Of a stretch of 64,000 nucleotides of DNA, positions 1 through 9,751 are shown one piece after another. Numbering within the stretch: the stretch's first letter is position 1; the number at the start of each line of letters is the position of its first letter. Made by a program: the position numbers and the translations under genes. The notes under the pieces are model-generated. The model ran no database searches. It had not been told where the DNA came from and was given only the letters and a program-made list of their open reading frames with translations. Origin of the DNA: Aureobasidium sp. EXF-3400 (lineage: Eukaryota > Ascomycota > Dothideomycetes > Dothideales > Saccotheciaceae); contig SWBL01000013.1 in assembly GCA_024195585.1 (NCBI GenBank), positions 218,247-282,246 of the forward strand, read 5' to 3'.

Positions 1-1068
1 TCCAACTATCTTGCTCCGGTACTTGCTGGCTTTATCGCCGACGGCCAAGGCTGGAAATGGGTGCTCTACTGGTGTGCCATCTTCTGTGGAATTGGGTTCG
101 TCTTTCTTTTCTTTTTCATGGAAGAAACGAACTACTCCAGGCACTCAATCACTGGAATAGCTCCCGATATCGGTGTTCAGCCTGAACGGACCTCTACTGC
201 ACTCAAGACGAACGAGAAGGATACACGTCCGGACGACGGCGATTTGGCTTCGGAAACCGGTTCACCTGCTACTTCTGACAAGTTCAAGCGGAAGACCTAT
301 TTTGACAAACTTAAGCTATGGCAGAAGTCTGACTTGCAGAAAGACAACCACATCGTTGGTATGACCACTCGACCGCTCATCTTTCTTACCTTTCCTGTCA
401 TTCTATATGCTGGGTTTTCTTATGGCAGCAATTTGATCTGGTTCAATGTACTCAACGGAACCGCTTCGTCTATCCTTGGAAGTGCTCCGTACAACTTCCC
501 AGCTTCCATGGTCGGTCTGTCATACGTCTCGCCTCTTATCGGTGTGGCCATTGGATCCTTCTACACAGGAGTAATCGGTGACAAATTTGTTCTTGCGATG
601 GCACGTCGCAATGGAGGTGTACTTGAAAGCGAATACAGGCTCTGGCTATTTCTGCCTTCATTGCTCTTGATCCCTGGTGGACTGATATTGTGGGGAGTAG
701 GTGCGGCACAACATGTCATGTGGTTTGGTTGTGTCTTTGCAATGGGCGTCATTGCTTTGACCAATACCATTGGCATTCAACTGAGTATCTCTTACGCCGT
801 CGACTCATACAAAGACCTTGGAGGCGAGGCAATCGTCACTGTTATCCTGGTCCGCAACACGATGAGTTTCGCCATTGGATATGGCATCACTCCTTGGATT
901 GATGGCATGGGTTTGCAGAATGCTTTCATCACAGCAGCGTTTGCAGGTCTTGCACAATGCCTGACCTTTCTCATCATGGTGAAATGGGGCAAAGACCTCA
1001 GAAGAAAGAGTGCCAGCAGGTATGCTAAGTATGTTCAGAAGATGGCAGAAAGCGGCCTTGTGCACTGA
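1..1068 (+). CDS. MFS transporter, DHA1/HOL1-like, C-terminal part (5' end outside window)
   Basis: The frame is open from base 1, so this is the 3' part of a larger gene; 355 residues are visible. The visible part starts in a membrane segment (GFIADGQGWKWVLYW), followed by a long charged cytosolic loop (about residues 65-120) and six hydrophobic segments. This is the usual layout of the second half of a 12-TM major facilitator protein: central loop, then TM7-12. Fungal DHA1-type signatures are seen, such as MARRNGGVLESEYRLW between TM8 and TM9 and VDSYKDLGGEA before TM11. Members export drugs or import cations and polyamines at the plasma membrane, but the substrate cannot be read from sequence. 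No intron is seen in this part. The fold assignment is secure; the substrate is unknown. Confidence 0.88.
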   Translation, partial: SNYLAPVLAGFIADGQGWKWVLYWCAIFCGIGFVFLFFFMEETNYSRHSITGIAPDIGVQPERTSTALKTNEKDTRPDDGDLASETGSPATSDKFKRKTYFDKLKLWQKSDLQKDNHIVGMTTRPLIFLTFPVILYAGFSYGSNLIWFNVLNGTASSILGSAPYNFPASMVGLSYVSPLIGVAIGSFYTGVIGDKFVLAMARRNGGVLESEYRLWLFLPSLLLIPGGLILWGVGAAQHVMWFGCVFAMGVIALTNTIGIQLSISYAVDSYKDLGGEAIVTVILVRNTMSFAIGYGITPWIDGMGLQNAFITAAFAGLAQCLTFLIMVKWGKDLRRKSASRYAKYVQKMAESGLVH

Positions 1069-1724
1069 GAGACGAAAAGAGACCGTTGCACTCGGTCTTG
1101 TATCCTCAACCTCCGCTCAAGGTTACACGAATTTATCAGAGAATTAGAACACGCTGGGAATAACGAACTCACAGATCACTTTCTTTTCTATCGAGGTATC
1201 TTTCACGCACACAATTACGTTTAACAGGAAATAAGCATGATTTCAACTAGAGCTCGAGCAATACCAAAATCTGTTCATGATCGTTACATAAGCCGATATC
1301 AGCTTATGAAACGAGGCGCTCCTGCTCCTTCCCCTTAGCCTTCTGTGGCTATCTACCCGTCATATCAATCTCGACACGATTCTTCTTCTCAACCTCAACC
1401 ATTTTTCGAAAGCCTTGGTCTCAGCCTGCATACAGCAACTCAGGGACGGCAGCTGTCTCCGCTCTAAGGCAATCTTATCCATCCATTTCAAATATGTTCC
1501 ATAAGTTTTCCAAGTGACCAATCCTCCCCTTGCATCGATCTTCCTCTGATCAGACTTCAGTTGAAACAGTCTTAAGTCTTGAGAGCCTGTTCTCCGATGA
1601 CCCAACCTCTTTCCAAGATCAACAACTTGCTTCCTCGTCCTCAAGCTTTTGAATGTGCTGCGCATAGCTTGATATACGTGCATCGTATCCTGCCTCCGGG
1701 GCAGCATACGAATCTTGTACGCGC
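1069..1724. other. intergenic stretch with a minor ORF
   Basis: Contains the MFS 3' flank and a basic 115-codon minus-strand ORF (1360-1707) without recognisable family features. That ORF could be a second exon of the upstream Cys-rich gene: a 65-nt intron from GTGGAA to GGCAG keeps phase 0. The donor is weak, so I did not join them. Confidence 0.4.
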
Positions 1725-2210
1725 TCAGAATGCATCACTCATTTCCACATCAGGCTGTGATTCCTTTCTCAAGGATACAACTTGCTCGTGTGTAATGTTT
1801 TCATATCTCTGTTGATGACAATAGAATTGAGCGTACATCTCAGTCTTGATCTGGTCGGCCGGAGTGGTCTCTGTTGCTGCGTTGGGTAAGGAAACGGTAT
1901 GAAGACCTGCTGCTATCGCCTGGTGACGTTTCAAGGTGGGGTATTGTGTCAACCAGATATCGGCAATCTTTATTGTCAAGTTTTGGTGCTGGCTTTTGCA
2001 CAGACAATAAGCAGCAAGGTTCTTCATCTCCTCATTGACATAGTCGTCATTCGCTCCAGCTGCGATGGCATCCCAGATTTTTCTTGCCAATTCGAGATTC
2101 TGCTGTGAACTGTGGTTGCCGCATCTTCTGCTACCCTTCGTGTGTCCGATGCAAGATGTTGGGGTGCCAAAAGCGAAGAGGTCGTGGAGAGATACCGGCA
2201 TGGGGTTCAT
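1725..2210 (-). CDS. Cys-rich hypothetical protein, paralogue 1 of tandem family
   Basis: A 161-residue protein. Residues 16-80 carry CIGHTKGSRRC, then a stretch of about 45 residues, then LAAYCLCKSQHQ. This Cys/His spacing resembles the N-terminal module seen in many fungal proteins, including those with a T5orf172/GIY-YIG domain, and could bind zinc; the ligand role is inferred. No GIY-YIG domain is present here. Three further minus-strand genes downstream on the map (3128, 4380 and 6011) share the same C-x(n)-C ... LAR/LAA-C-x-C plan, which suggests old tandem duplication. The C-terminus may be longer if the 1360-1707 ORF is spliced on. Function unknown. Confidence 0.55.
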   Translation of the reverse strand: MNPMPVSLHDLFAFGTPTSCIGHTKGSRRCGNHSSQQNLELARKIWDAIAAGANDDYVNEEMKNLAAYCLCKSQHQNLTIKIADIWLTQYPTLKRHQAIAAGLHTVSLPNAATETTPADQIKTEMYAQFYCHQQRYENITHEQVVSLRKESQPDVEMSDAF

Positions 2211-3127
2211 GATAGTAAAGATTGAATTTGTGAAGAGACTGTGCTTGTTCAGGTGGAGCTGCTGTGAGAATAGAGAGCAAAATGGTTAAAAACCAGCCGG
2301 CACCAAGGCACCATTTTATCCTTTTTGCCCTACTATACCTGCAAGCTTGGAATCTGTTGCAAATATAATTCATGAGACAGTCAAAGATGCAACACAGGTA
2401 TGAGTGGACTCATAACGAGACACGATGTCTTTGATTCCAGTGTTAGTGTCTCAATCTCAATTCTCGATAGAAAATTCTTCGGTAATGTAAACTACGGAGC
2501 GATATAGACCTGAATCGTGTTTAAGAAGTCAAACATTGTCTTACATACTGCACTTTTGTGATCATCTTATGTAGATATTAATTTGACAAAAAGGTATCTC
2601 TGATGTTTCTCAGACACATGACAGGTTATATTCCAAGCGGAAAGACAGAATACCCGAGGATTCAGATGATATCCCAATGGAAGCCATGTACAAAGGGCCG
2701 ATTGTCTCGTACATCTGAGCACATAAATACTAGCTAGAGGAAATCTTTGGTGAACGTCCCACTGGCTCGAAGCCAAACCCATACTATAACAGGTCGCTCC
2801 TGGTTAGGTGGTATAGTGGTGATAAGGTTCGCCAATAAACCCGTCTTCTTTATAACAGTCTTGAGTTCGAGCCCAAGCTGAGCGCATGAGGGAGGGTTTT
2901 CACAAGTGACGGCCAATCGCAGTTTCCACAAGTGACAGTCGATAACAGCCTGAACGAATGTTTTGCTTCACTTCCATCAGCCACGACCCTGGTCTAAGCT
3001 GAATCGTCCTCCTTCCTCTTCCACTCATTTCGATCTTAGCTTGTGCACTGCACCACAGCTTCCTCATCAACTACCTTGCCACATCATCCAAGTGATGATG
3101 TTACATCCGTGAGCTATCCATCTTACA
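2211..3127. other. intergenic stretch with tRNA-like relic
   Basis: Apart from the tRNA-like sequence at about 2795-2885, I see only short random ORFs and no repeat or conserved coding signal. Confidence 0.5.
2795..2885 (+). other. tRNA-like sequence, probably a degraded tRNA copy
   Basis: A box A-like stretch (TTAGGTGGTATAGTGG) is followed about 50 nt later by an intact box B-like GAGTTCGAGCCC. The start, TCCTGGTTAG..TATAGTGGT, resembles eukaryotic tRNA-Asp. Only about five acceptor-like pairs (CGCTC with GAGCG) form, the T stem is imperfect and no clear anticodon stem forms. I read it as a relic rather than a working tRNA gene. Confidence 0.3.
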
Positions 3128-3661
3128 TCAAGACCAAAAACCACAAACTTTGCTGAAGAGGTCGCGCGTAGCAACAGAAGCTGCGACCAGTGTTTTGACA
3201 GGTGCCAGATCTGCGACCATCGATCTCATTTCCTGATCGTCAACGACTGAATCAGCTCTTCCAATTTCTGATTCATCCAGAGATCTCAATTCATCCACCC
3301 ATGCGACGACCACATCTGATAGTTGTGTCTGACCACAGTCTTGACATAAACACAATCTGGCCAGCTTGATAAGGTCACCCGTTCCTGCCCAAGCATCACC
3401 ACCTTTCGACAATTTATTCGCGATCGCACTTGCTACAGATCGTATGTAGTGTGAAAGCGTTGCCTTGCATGAATTGCCGAGTATACCGTGTCCCTTCCTT
3501 CCAATGCAGTGATGGATCATGCAAGTGCCAGAAATATCTGCGAATGTTGGTATACGGTAAGGAGGAACTTCGATAGGTGGATCCAAGGTCCAGACAGGCT
3601 TTGGGTAAGTCGTGTAGTAGAAGTAGTCGGGGTCCGAATGTGCAATAGTGCTTGCAGCCAT
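3128..3661 (-). CDS. Cys-rich hypothetical protein, paralogue 2 of tandem family
   Basis: 177 residues from the ATG at 3661, which has a good context (ACCATGG). An in-frame ATG lies 28 codons upstream, but that extension looks like leader sequence. The protein has CMIHHCIGRKGHG and NSC near residues 45-65, then LARLCLCQDCGQTQ near residues 98-111, matching the Cys-x-Cys core of its neighbours. The N-terminal part is rich in Tyr and Pro. Unlike paralogues 3 and 4 it has no coiled coil. Function is unknown; a metal-binding knuckle is possible but unproven. Confidence 0.6.
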   Translation of the reverse strand: MAASTIAHSDPDYFYYTTYPKPVWTLDPPIEVPPYRIPTFADISGTCMIHHCIGRKGHGILGNSCKATLSHYIRSVASAIANKLSKGGDAWAGTGDLIKLARLCLCQDCGQTQLSDVVVAWVDELRSLDESEIGRADSVVDDQEMRSMVADLAPVKTLVAASVATRDLFSKVCGFWS

Positions 3662-4379
3662 GGTCAAAAAACAAGAGACTATGGCGTAGATGGTCTTGAT
3701 GAGATGCTTGCAAATGGCAGAATGCTTCGAATATAGGATGTTCAAGACGAAGACTCATTCAGATATTGAATGAACATATATATGGAACTCGACGAGTGGT
3801 GAGTCAGTGTGAGCATGTTTCCAGCAAAGCAAGACATGACTTCAAATCCTCCGTCATATCTCATTTCTTAAAGCTGAAAGTTGAAATAAGACAGCTGTGA
3901 CCACAATGTAACACATTGTATCAAAGACAGTGTCTTCTCCGCATGCTCAAGTAATAGTCTTCTTGATTGAAGAGTGAGAGTCGTCGCTAAGTCACTGTTC
4001 TATCTTGTAGTTGAGGCTTGAGACAATGGAACTCCAAGACGAATTTTGGTGATCGAAGTACTCACTAGAAAAAGCCGAGTATGAAGATTGAGTATAAATG
4101 AGGAAACGCAATTTTATATCAAGACATAAAACATAAGAGAGAGCTATGTACAACGATATTACACCTGAGACCAACGCCTTCCCATGGCAATCCCATTTAG
4201 CAGATTGTAAGCCTTTCTCATTTTTTTTTTCGCATTTTCTGTCAACAACCATCATATGTTGCTGGATGAGGGTGTTGGAAGTTCAAGACCGGCTCGAACT
4301 AGATGCAGCAGGATCATCCCCAAGTTGTTACCGGATCTTCAGCGTATCTGAAGATAGGACAAAGGAGCATCGGAGCCTT
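3662..4379. other. intergenic stretch
   Basis: Upstream region of paralogue 2 and 3' flank of paralogue 3. Opposite-strand ORFs here are antisense to or between the real genes. I see no RNA gene or repeat. Confidence 0.5.
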
Positions 4380-5207
4380 TTACATAGGCTCAAGCGTAGT
4401 GACCACATGTCGAGAAGTCGGGGTCAGCCAGATCTTGTACTGCTCGCCGTAGCATTGTGCAAGCCCTGCATTCAGCTCTTTGATTGTGCCAATCATTTTT
4501 GCCATGTCATGCTGATCGATCATGTGTTGGTTTTGCATCTTTTCTTGTATCCACAAGTTTTGAGATTCCAATCCAGCAATCTTCTGCATAAGCTCCGCAA
4601 ACCTTGCCTCTGCCTGGGCGACCGTGGCCGCATACTTTGCTTCTCCAAATTCGATCATCTGTGCGTGTTTAAGCTTGAGCTCTTGGTGTTGTTTACGTTC
4701 GTCCTCCAGTTCTTGCTTGAGATCAGAGATCTCTTTCTTGAAGCCATCAGTCTGACGCTCTAGCGTTTTGATCTGCTTTGCAAGCTTCTCGAGTTTATTT
4801 GGATGACAGCTGCGTCGTTCTTTACGGCTCTGTAGCTCAATCTTTGTGTAATCGGACCCAGATCCATATCCAGACTCGTATCCTGACTCATAGTCAGAAT
4901 CGGCCGAAGCCTCCAATTCTTTGGCCAAGTTCAAGCAATCCATTAGCTTTCGGTGGTAGTCCCTGACTTGTTCTGGGTAGGCCTTTTGACAGAGATTGCA
5001 GAAACTGCATCTGGCGAGCGTCCACAAGGCCACTTCGTAATTGTAGTCTTTGTCGCCACAAATGGTCTGGAATTCGGCTGATCCCAAAATCTTGCCAGCT
5101 ATCTCATAATCGCGGTCACTGATCTTTTGATGGCAGTAGTCTTTTCGGCGAAGACGACTGTCATTGATCTTGCCCATTTTGATCAAGTTTCTGAGTGATG
5201 GCGACAT
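4380..5207 (-). CDS. Cys-rich coiled-coil hypothetical protein, paralogue 3 of tandem family
   Basis: 275 residues. The N-terminal module contains YCHQKI near residue 24 and LARCSFCNLCQKAYPEQV near residues 64-80. It is followed by a low-complexity linker (repeated YESGY and SGSDY), then a long heptad-rich coiled coil at about 140-250 (runs of LEKLAKQIKTLE and ISDLKQELEDERKQ). The same two-part plan is found in paralogue 4, and the shared LARCSFCxxC core is nearly identical, so the two are sisters. The coiled coil suggests homo- or hetero-oligomerisation. The first Cys pair is reduced compared with paralogue 1. Cellular role unknown. Confidence 0.7.
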   Translation of the reverse strand: MSPSLRNLIKMGKINDSRLRRKDYCHQKISDRDYEIAGKILGSAEFQTICGDKDYNYEVALWTLARCSFCNLCQKAYPEQVRDYHRKLMDCLNLAKELEASADSDYESGYESGYGSGSDYTKIELQSRKERRSCHPNKLEKLAKQIKTLERQTDGFKKEISDLKQELEDERKQHQELKLKHAQMIEFGEAKYAATVAQAEARFAELMQKIAGLESQNLWIQEKMQNQHMIDQHDMAKMIGTIKELNAGLAQCYGEQYKIWLTPTSRHVVTTLEPM

Positions 5208-6010
5208 TGAGGACGTGGGGTTCTGTATGATTCGGGGTCGTTCGTAATGAGCTGAAGCGAAGAAAAAACAGGAATTGTTTGTGCTGTGTTGCTTTAAGGT
5301 AGTAAGCTTATTGGGTTCTGGAATGAGGAGATGTAGTGGCTTCCGTCCAAGCTTTATAAATGCCTCGATGGTACGATGGTCTATTGTTCAGCAGCACAAC
5401 CAGGCTCGAGTCCAGAGTCTCGAGTCTGTGTGTAGGCTTAGACAAAAGACAACGATTCCAGGGACTCGACACCTCTGCTAAAAATAGTGTCTTGAGCTCA
5501 CAACTACTTGTGCTTTAGAAACAATGTCTTAATAACCTAACGATGAAAGTCTCGCGGTAGTGTGCCGCGACTCTCGCTACTTTGAGTTGAAGAAATAGCG
5601 AACATGCATATATCATGATGTAGACGAACCAGAAGCCTACAAACGATCATGCATATAGACAATCAAGATGAATGACCATTTCAGGTGTCTAATTTCAAGG
5701 CGTTCGCACGATACGTGGCATGTCTTTGTACAAAACTGAGATGCGGTCTCTGAGTTCGAACAAAGCAAATGGTATTAGCAATACAGGATATGGCAACGAT
5801 GAAATCATGTAGAACAAACGGCAAAGTACAAAGAAGTTCAAATTATTAACTGCAGTATATTTTAAGAAGTAGAATCCCTCCCTGTGTACACGCTCCGATT
5901 GCTAGAAATCGATGAAGCAGCAGATAGTTGAGCTGCTGGTTAGTAAGCATGCTTACATTAGTTTGTTGACCTGTGTGAGTTGAGGATTATGCTACAACTC
6001 CACCTCCTCC
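5208..6010. other. intergenic stretch between paralogues 3 and 4
   Basis: AT-rich 800-bp spacer with short ORFs only. I see no RNA gene or recognisable transposon. Confidence 0.5.
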
Positions 6011-6889
6011 TCATTGTGCATGACTTCCAAGTAACCATGAGAGCTTGTCATGTAGTACTTTGACCGCACCAGACACTTGCAGAAGTTCTCTAACGTTTGC
6101 CATCCTTGAAACCCGAGATTCTTGTTGAAGTTGACGGTTGTGCTGGTCTAATTCGGCAATCCTTTGCAAGAGCCCGCTCTCACTTGCCTCCCATCGAGCC
6201 TTTTCCGTCGCGTATCCACGATTGAGTTGTTTATAACTTTCGAGCAAAGCATCGCCTTCTTCGAGATACCCTTCTTTTGTCTTGCACTCTTGTTCAAGTT
6301 GTTGTGTGAGATCCAGGATTTGCTTTGCCAGTCCGGCTTTCTCGGCCTCAAGGTTCTTGACTTTTTCTCCAAGTCTCTTGGTTTCGTCTCGGTCAGTGCT
6401 ACTTTGTCCTTTGTCTTCTTGAGGGTCGGTTTCCAGAGGCACAGACCTTTTCAGACCTTGAGTATCTTTGGTGCAGTCAGCCGCCTTGAATTTGTAGCCC
6501 CACGAGTCACGTTTGGTTGATTCAGTGTTGATGTTGCTCGTGGATGTTTTCGTGGTACCGATTTCGACCTCTCTATCCTTCTGCTGTTCGTTATCCATGC
6601 ATTTTACTAGCTTCGCACGGTATGCTTTGACCTGATCGTTGTTTTCACAACATTCGCAGAAACTGCATCTAGCCAGCTCCCGAAGATCGTCATGATAGTC
6701 CAGGTTGTCCTTGATGTACAGAAACCTTTGTGAAGTTAAGATCTCCCCAACCGACTCGAGCCTCTCATTGTCGATTTCGTGGTTGCAGTAGCCCCATTTG
6801 GTTTGGCAGATACATTTCTCGCTGACGTTGCCCTTATCGATCAAATGCTTGAGGATCGAGTACATTGCGGCTGTTGAAATGGGGTCCAA
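6011..6889 (-). CDS. Cys-rich coiled-coil hypothetical protein, paralogue 4 of tandem family
   Basis: 292 residues. CICQTKWGYCNHEID lies at about residues 26-40 and LARCSFCECCENNDQ at about 80-94. A Ser/Thr- and charge-rich linker follows, and then a coiled coil from about residue 170 to 265 (EKVKNLEAEKAGLAKQILDL and following). It retains more of the first Cys cluster than paralogue 3. The C-terminal tail (VSGAVKVLHDKLSWLLG) is amphipathic. It is on the same strand as its three relatives, as expected from tandem duplication. No known enzyme motif is visible. Confidence 0.7.
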   Translation of the reverse strand: MDPISTAAMYSILKHLIDKGNVSEKCICQTKWGYCNHEIDNERLESVGEILTSQRFLYIKDNLDYHDDLRELARCSFCECCENNDQVKAYRAKLVKCMDNEQQKDREVEIGTTKTSTSNINTESTKRDSWGYKFKAADCTKDTQGLKRSVPLETDPQEDKGQSSTDRDETKRLGEKVKNLEAEKAGLAKQILDLTQQLEQECKTKEGYLEEGDALLESYKQLNRGYATEKARWEASESGLLQRIAELDQHNRQLQQESRVSRMANVRELLQVSGAVKVLHDKLSWLLGSHAQ

Positions 6890-8381
6890 GTGAGCGTGAT
6901 TTGAGATAGTTTCAGCAAGAGTGAGGGGGGACGGCTGCTTGGGCAGAGTGTCGGTTGATTGTGGGTATCAGCAAGTGTGTAGAATCATGAGAAGAGGTCA
7001 TGATTTTTATATACGCTGAATACCCTGATATGCACTTGAATGATACAATGCTTGATTATTGGTAACAATGGCAGAGATAAGTCTCGAATCCATGAGACAA
7101 TAAGATCTTTCAGATCTTGAAACTAACAATGTGTTGGAATCGCGATTCTTTGTGCCTATCAAACATGTCTCACGAGAAGTCTTGAGCATCGATGTTCTGG
7201 CATAGATTGCTGAAGAAAAATTGAGCTGGAACGGGATCAGAAGTACTTTCTTTCATGGCCAACTGCTGCAATCACGGTATCATAACAGAAACAAAACACA
7301 TATATCAAAAACTTTGGCAAAACAGAAACCGCCCTAGCCGCCGTGTTGCTAGGGAGGGCAGAGAAAGCAAGCTTTCATCTCGATTGTTGTCGTGCGAGGA
7401 TTACTGGGACCCCTCATGGCTGAAGTAAGTGCGAAATTAAATGGCAGTGATGAGAGTCGAACTGGTGGACTCCAGCTACCACGTGCGAGACACGAGCTAC
7501 GACCACTGTGCCATTCCACCGGTTCGACAGGAAGATTTCTGACTGGGATCAACATAACACCACATTAATGATAGTGTGAGAGTTCACTTGCTTCCCTGAG
7601 TGAAGGTCATCGTGCGTGCGCCTTTCTCAATATGAGTTCGTTACGCGGCTCTTTCCAGAAGTGACTATAAACATTTGATGTTCTTGTCGTTCATTTCCAG
7701 TGCTTGTGCCAGCATAGTGACAAGTTGCAAGCTTAACGCTCCGTTGTGCCTCAAGGGCTCTACATCTGGCTGTCAACTTCCTCGAGTCGGGCCTTGATAT
7801 TTATGTTTGCCATGTTGAGTCTGGTCCTTCCTTGTGATGTAGAATCTGAGCGGAGTAACCAATGTAGCTCAGTTCTGAGTTCGATATCAATGAGTGCCCC
7901 AAAAGATGTGTTCCGGCGTGGCTTCCTTTATAGATGTCCTCCTTGTATGTCGAAAGTGTTACGAATCCGGAGCCAAACCAGGATTAAAGATGAACAGTGT
8001 TTCATTTCAGTGATACGTCCAGAAATAGCCAGCGAGATAGTGTGCCCTGCTTCTTAATGATACTGTGTATCCCACGAGTAAAGGTGACATCCTCCTGTCG
8101 ACAGACGAACCAGAGCATTTCACCAGATAAGCCAATCAGTCTCGAGGAGATTCAGCCTCACAGTACGACGAAGATAGCTTTCACCATTTTCGTCTTCTAC
8201 TCTTGACATAGCACCGACGAAGCAGAGACGAGGATGAACAAGCGGCGATGTTCGGGAGAGCCTCCCGCAGAGATGAAAGTTCCGAAGTTTTACCGTGCAT
8301 CTTTCAACTTTCGGCGTGCATACCAAAGCACCAGACGAAAGTAGAGTAGCAGTTTCATAGCCACTCCACGCCTTCCTCACC
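6890..8381. other. intergenic stretch with a second tRNA-like sequence
   Basis: The 1.5-kb gap contains the tRNA-like element at about 7436-7527 and the upstream region of the mS35 gene. ORFs of 60-130 codons occur on both strands but none looks conserved. Confidence 0.5.
7436..7527 (-). other. tRNA-like sequence with pol III box A and box B
   Basis: On the minus strand a perfect box A match (TGGCACAGTGG) is followed by a box B-like AGTTCGACTC. Six of seven acceptor positions can pair (CGGTGGA with ATCACTG). The anticodon arm (CTCGT/ACGTG around GTCTCGC) has one mismatch, and the T stem is poor. It may be a diverged tRNA or a pol III-transcribed relic; the isotype cannot be assigned. Confidence 0.3.
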
Positions 8382-9590
8382 ATGGCGTCAGCAGCAAAGA
8401 GCGCATGCCGCACAGCAGCGCGCCAATTGCGCAGCCACCAATACTCGCACATCCACCCCATCACACGACCATTCAGCAGCACTCGCCGCATCCTCGACGA
8501 CGCAGCAGACAAGAAAGAGGCATCCTCTGCAGGCTACTTCAACCAAGCCTTCTACAACCGTCTCGACCGTGATGACAAAGCCACATACAACACCCTCACT
8601 CCTGCCGATCGCGAGAAGATGGAGAAAGTGGAGGCCGCCCTGCGCGACGAATTCGCAAACGACAGCCGTACCCACCGCGAATTGGAAGAACAGATTGCAG
8701 CCGAGTTGGAGCATTTGGACATGACATTCCCTGCTGGACCCGTGGAAAGAGCACCCAGAAACCAAGGTTTCTTCCAGATGGGCGAAAAGGAGGATATTGG
8801 TCCTGATGAGGATGATTTCCAGGGAGACGACATTTCGAGTTTGGGACATGCCGAGTTGGAGCAGACGAGGGAGATTAGAGAGTATGCGCGTTTGGCTGGT
8901 TGGGAGATGCCTCTGCTGGCGAGTACGTGATCATCCTACACCTGTACACGCTGTACTCTCAATACTGACAGCGACACCTTAACAGATCTCACAAAACCCT
9001 ACACACCGCCTACGGCAGCCACACCCCTCCGCTTCCGCTACACAACCTACATGGGCGAACAACACCCCGCCCAACGAAAAGTCGTTGTCGAATTCGACCC
9101 CCAAGACCTCTCCCTCTCTCCCGCCCACACCCAAAACCTGGTCAAGCTAGCCGGCGTCCGCTACAACCCAACCTCCAAACTCGTAAAGATGAGCTGCGAA
9201 GACCACGAGACCCAAGCACAGAACAAGCGTTACCTGGGCGACACCATCAAAGCATTGATCGCAAAGGCAAAGTCTCCAGAGAGCGCGTGGCTCAAGGATG
9301 TGCCTGTGGACTTTAGACACGCTAAGCCCAAGACCCGATACCAGTTCCCTGACGAGTGGCTGTTGACCGAAGAGAGAAAGAAGGAGTTGGAGGCTAGGAG
9401 AGAGGCTAGACAACTGGCTGAGCAGACAAGGAAGGACAGTCCAGCTGGTTTGATTGACGGTATCAAGCAGATCGAGGAGGCCAGGAATATCGACTTGGCT
9501 AGCGTCGAGGCTCCCATGATGGCAGAGGCCAAGATGCCCATGGCCAAGGGCAAGCAAGGCAAGAAGGAGATGAGACAAGGAAGAGCATAG
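8382..9590 (+). CDS. RSM24: mitochondrial ribosomal small-subunit protein mS35 (Rsm24-type)
   Basis: Two exons, 8382-8922 and 8986-9590, are joined over a 63-nt intron (GTACGT donor, CTGAC branch site, CAG acceptor, phase 1) to give 381 residues. The N-terminus is an Arg/Ser-rich mitochondrial presequence with FSSTRR, a likely processing region. The C-terminal half carries the MRP-S28/S35 core: RYTTYMGEQHPAQRKVVVEF, then VKLAGVRYNPTSKLVKMSCE. The family belongs to the mitochondrial 37S/28S subunit. A Lys-rich tail ends the protein. The codon across the splice junction is restored as Ala-Asn-Leu-Thr, which supports the intron. Confidence 0.88.
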
Positions 9591-9751
9591 AGCCTGTCCT
9601 GACAAACACACTTGTACGATATTTTCTTCATCTTCATTGTAAAAAAGTTGAAAGCACCTGAACATATTGAGATGGACATTGTTGCTACTTCTCTTTCTGA
9701 TCTCCACAGATTCTCACAACAGCGACGAAAAGCGACAACGAACACAAAACA

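Noticed and set aside
1360..1707. 115-codon basic ORF as an independent gene
   Set aside because: No recognisable features; it may be a second exon of paralogue 1 or chance. Kept only as a remark.
2131..2373. Short minus-strand ORF with a hydrophobic segment resembling a signal anchor
   Set aside because: It overlaps the 5' part of Cys-rich paralogue 1 in another frame, and the hydrophobic run alone is weak evidence.
8388..8849. 153-codon minus-strand ORF
   Set aside because: Antisense shadow of mS35 exon 1. The sense frame has a recognisable family and clean splicing.
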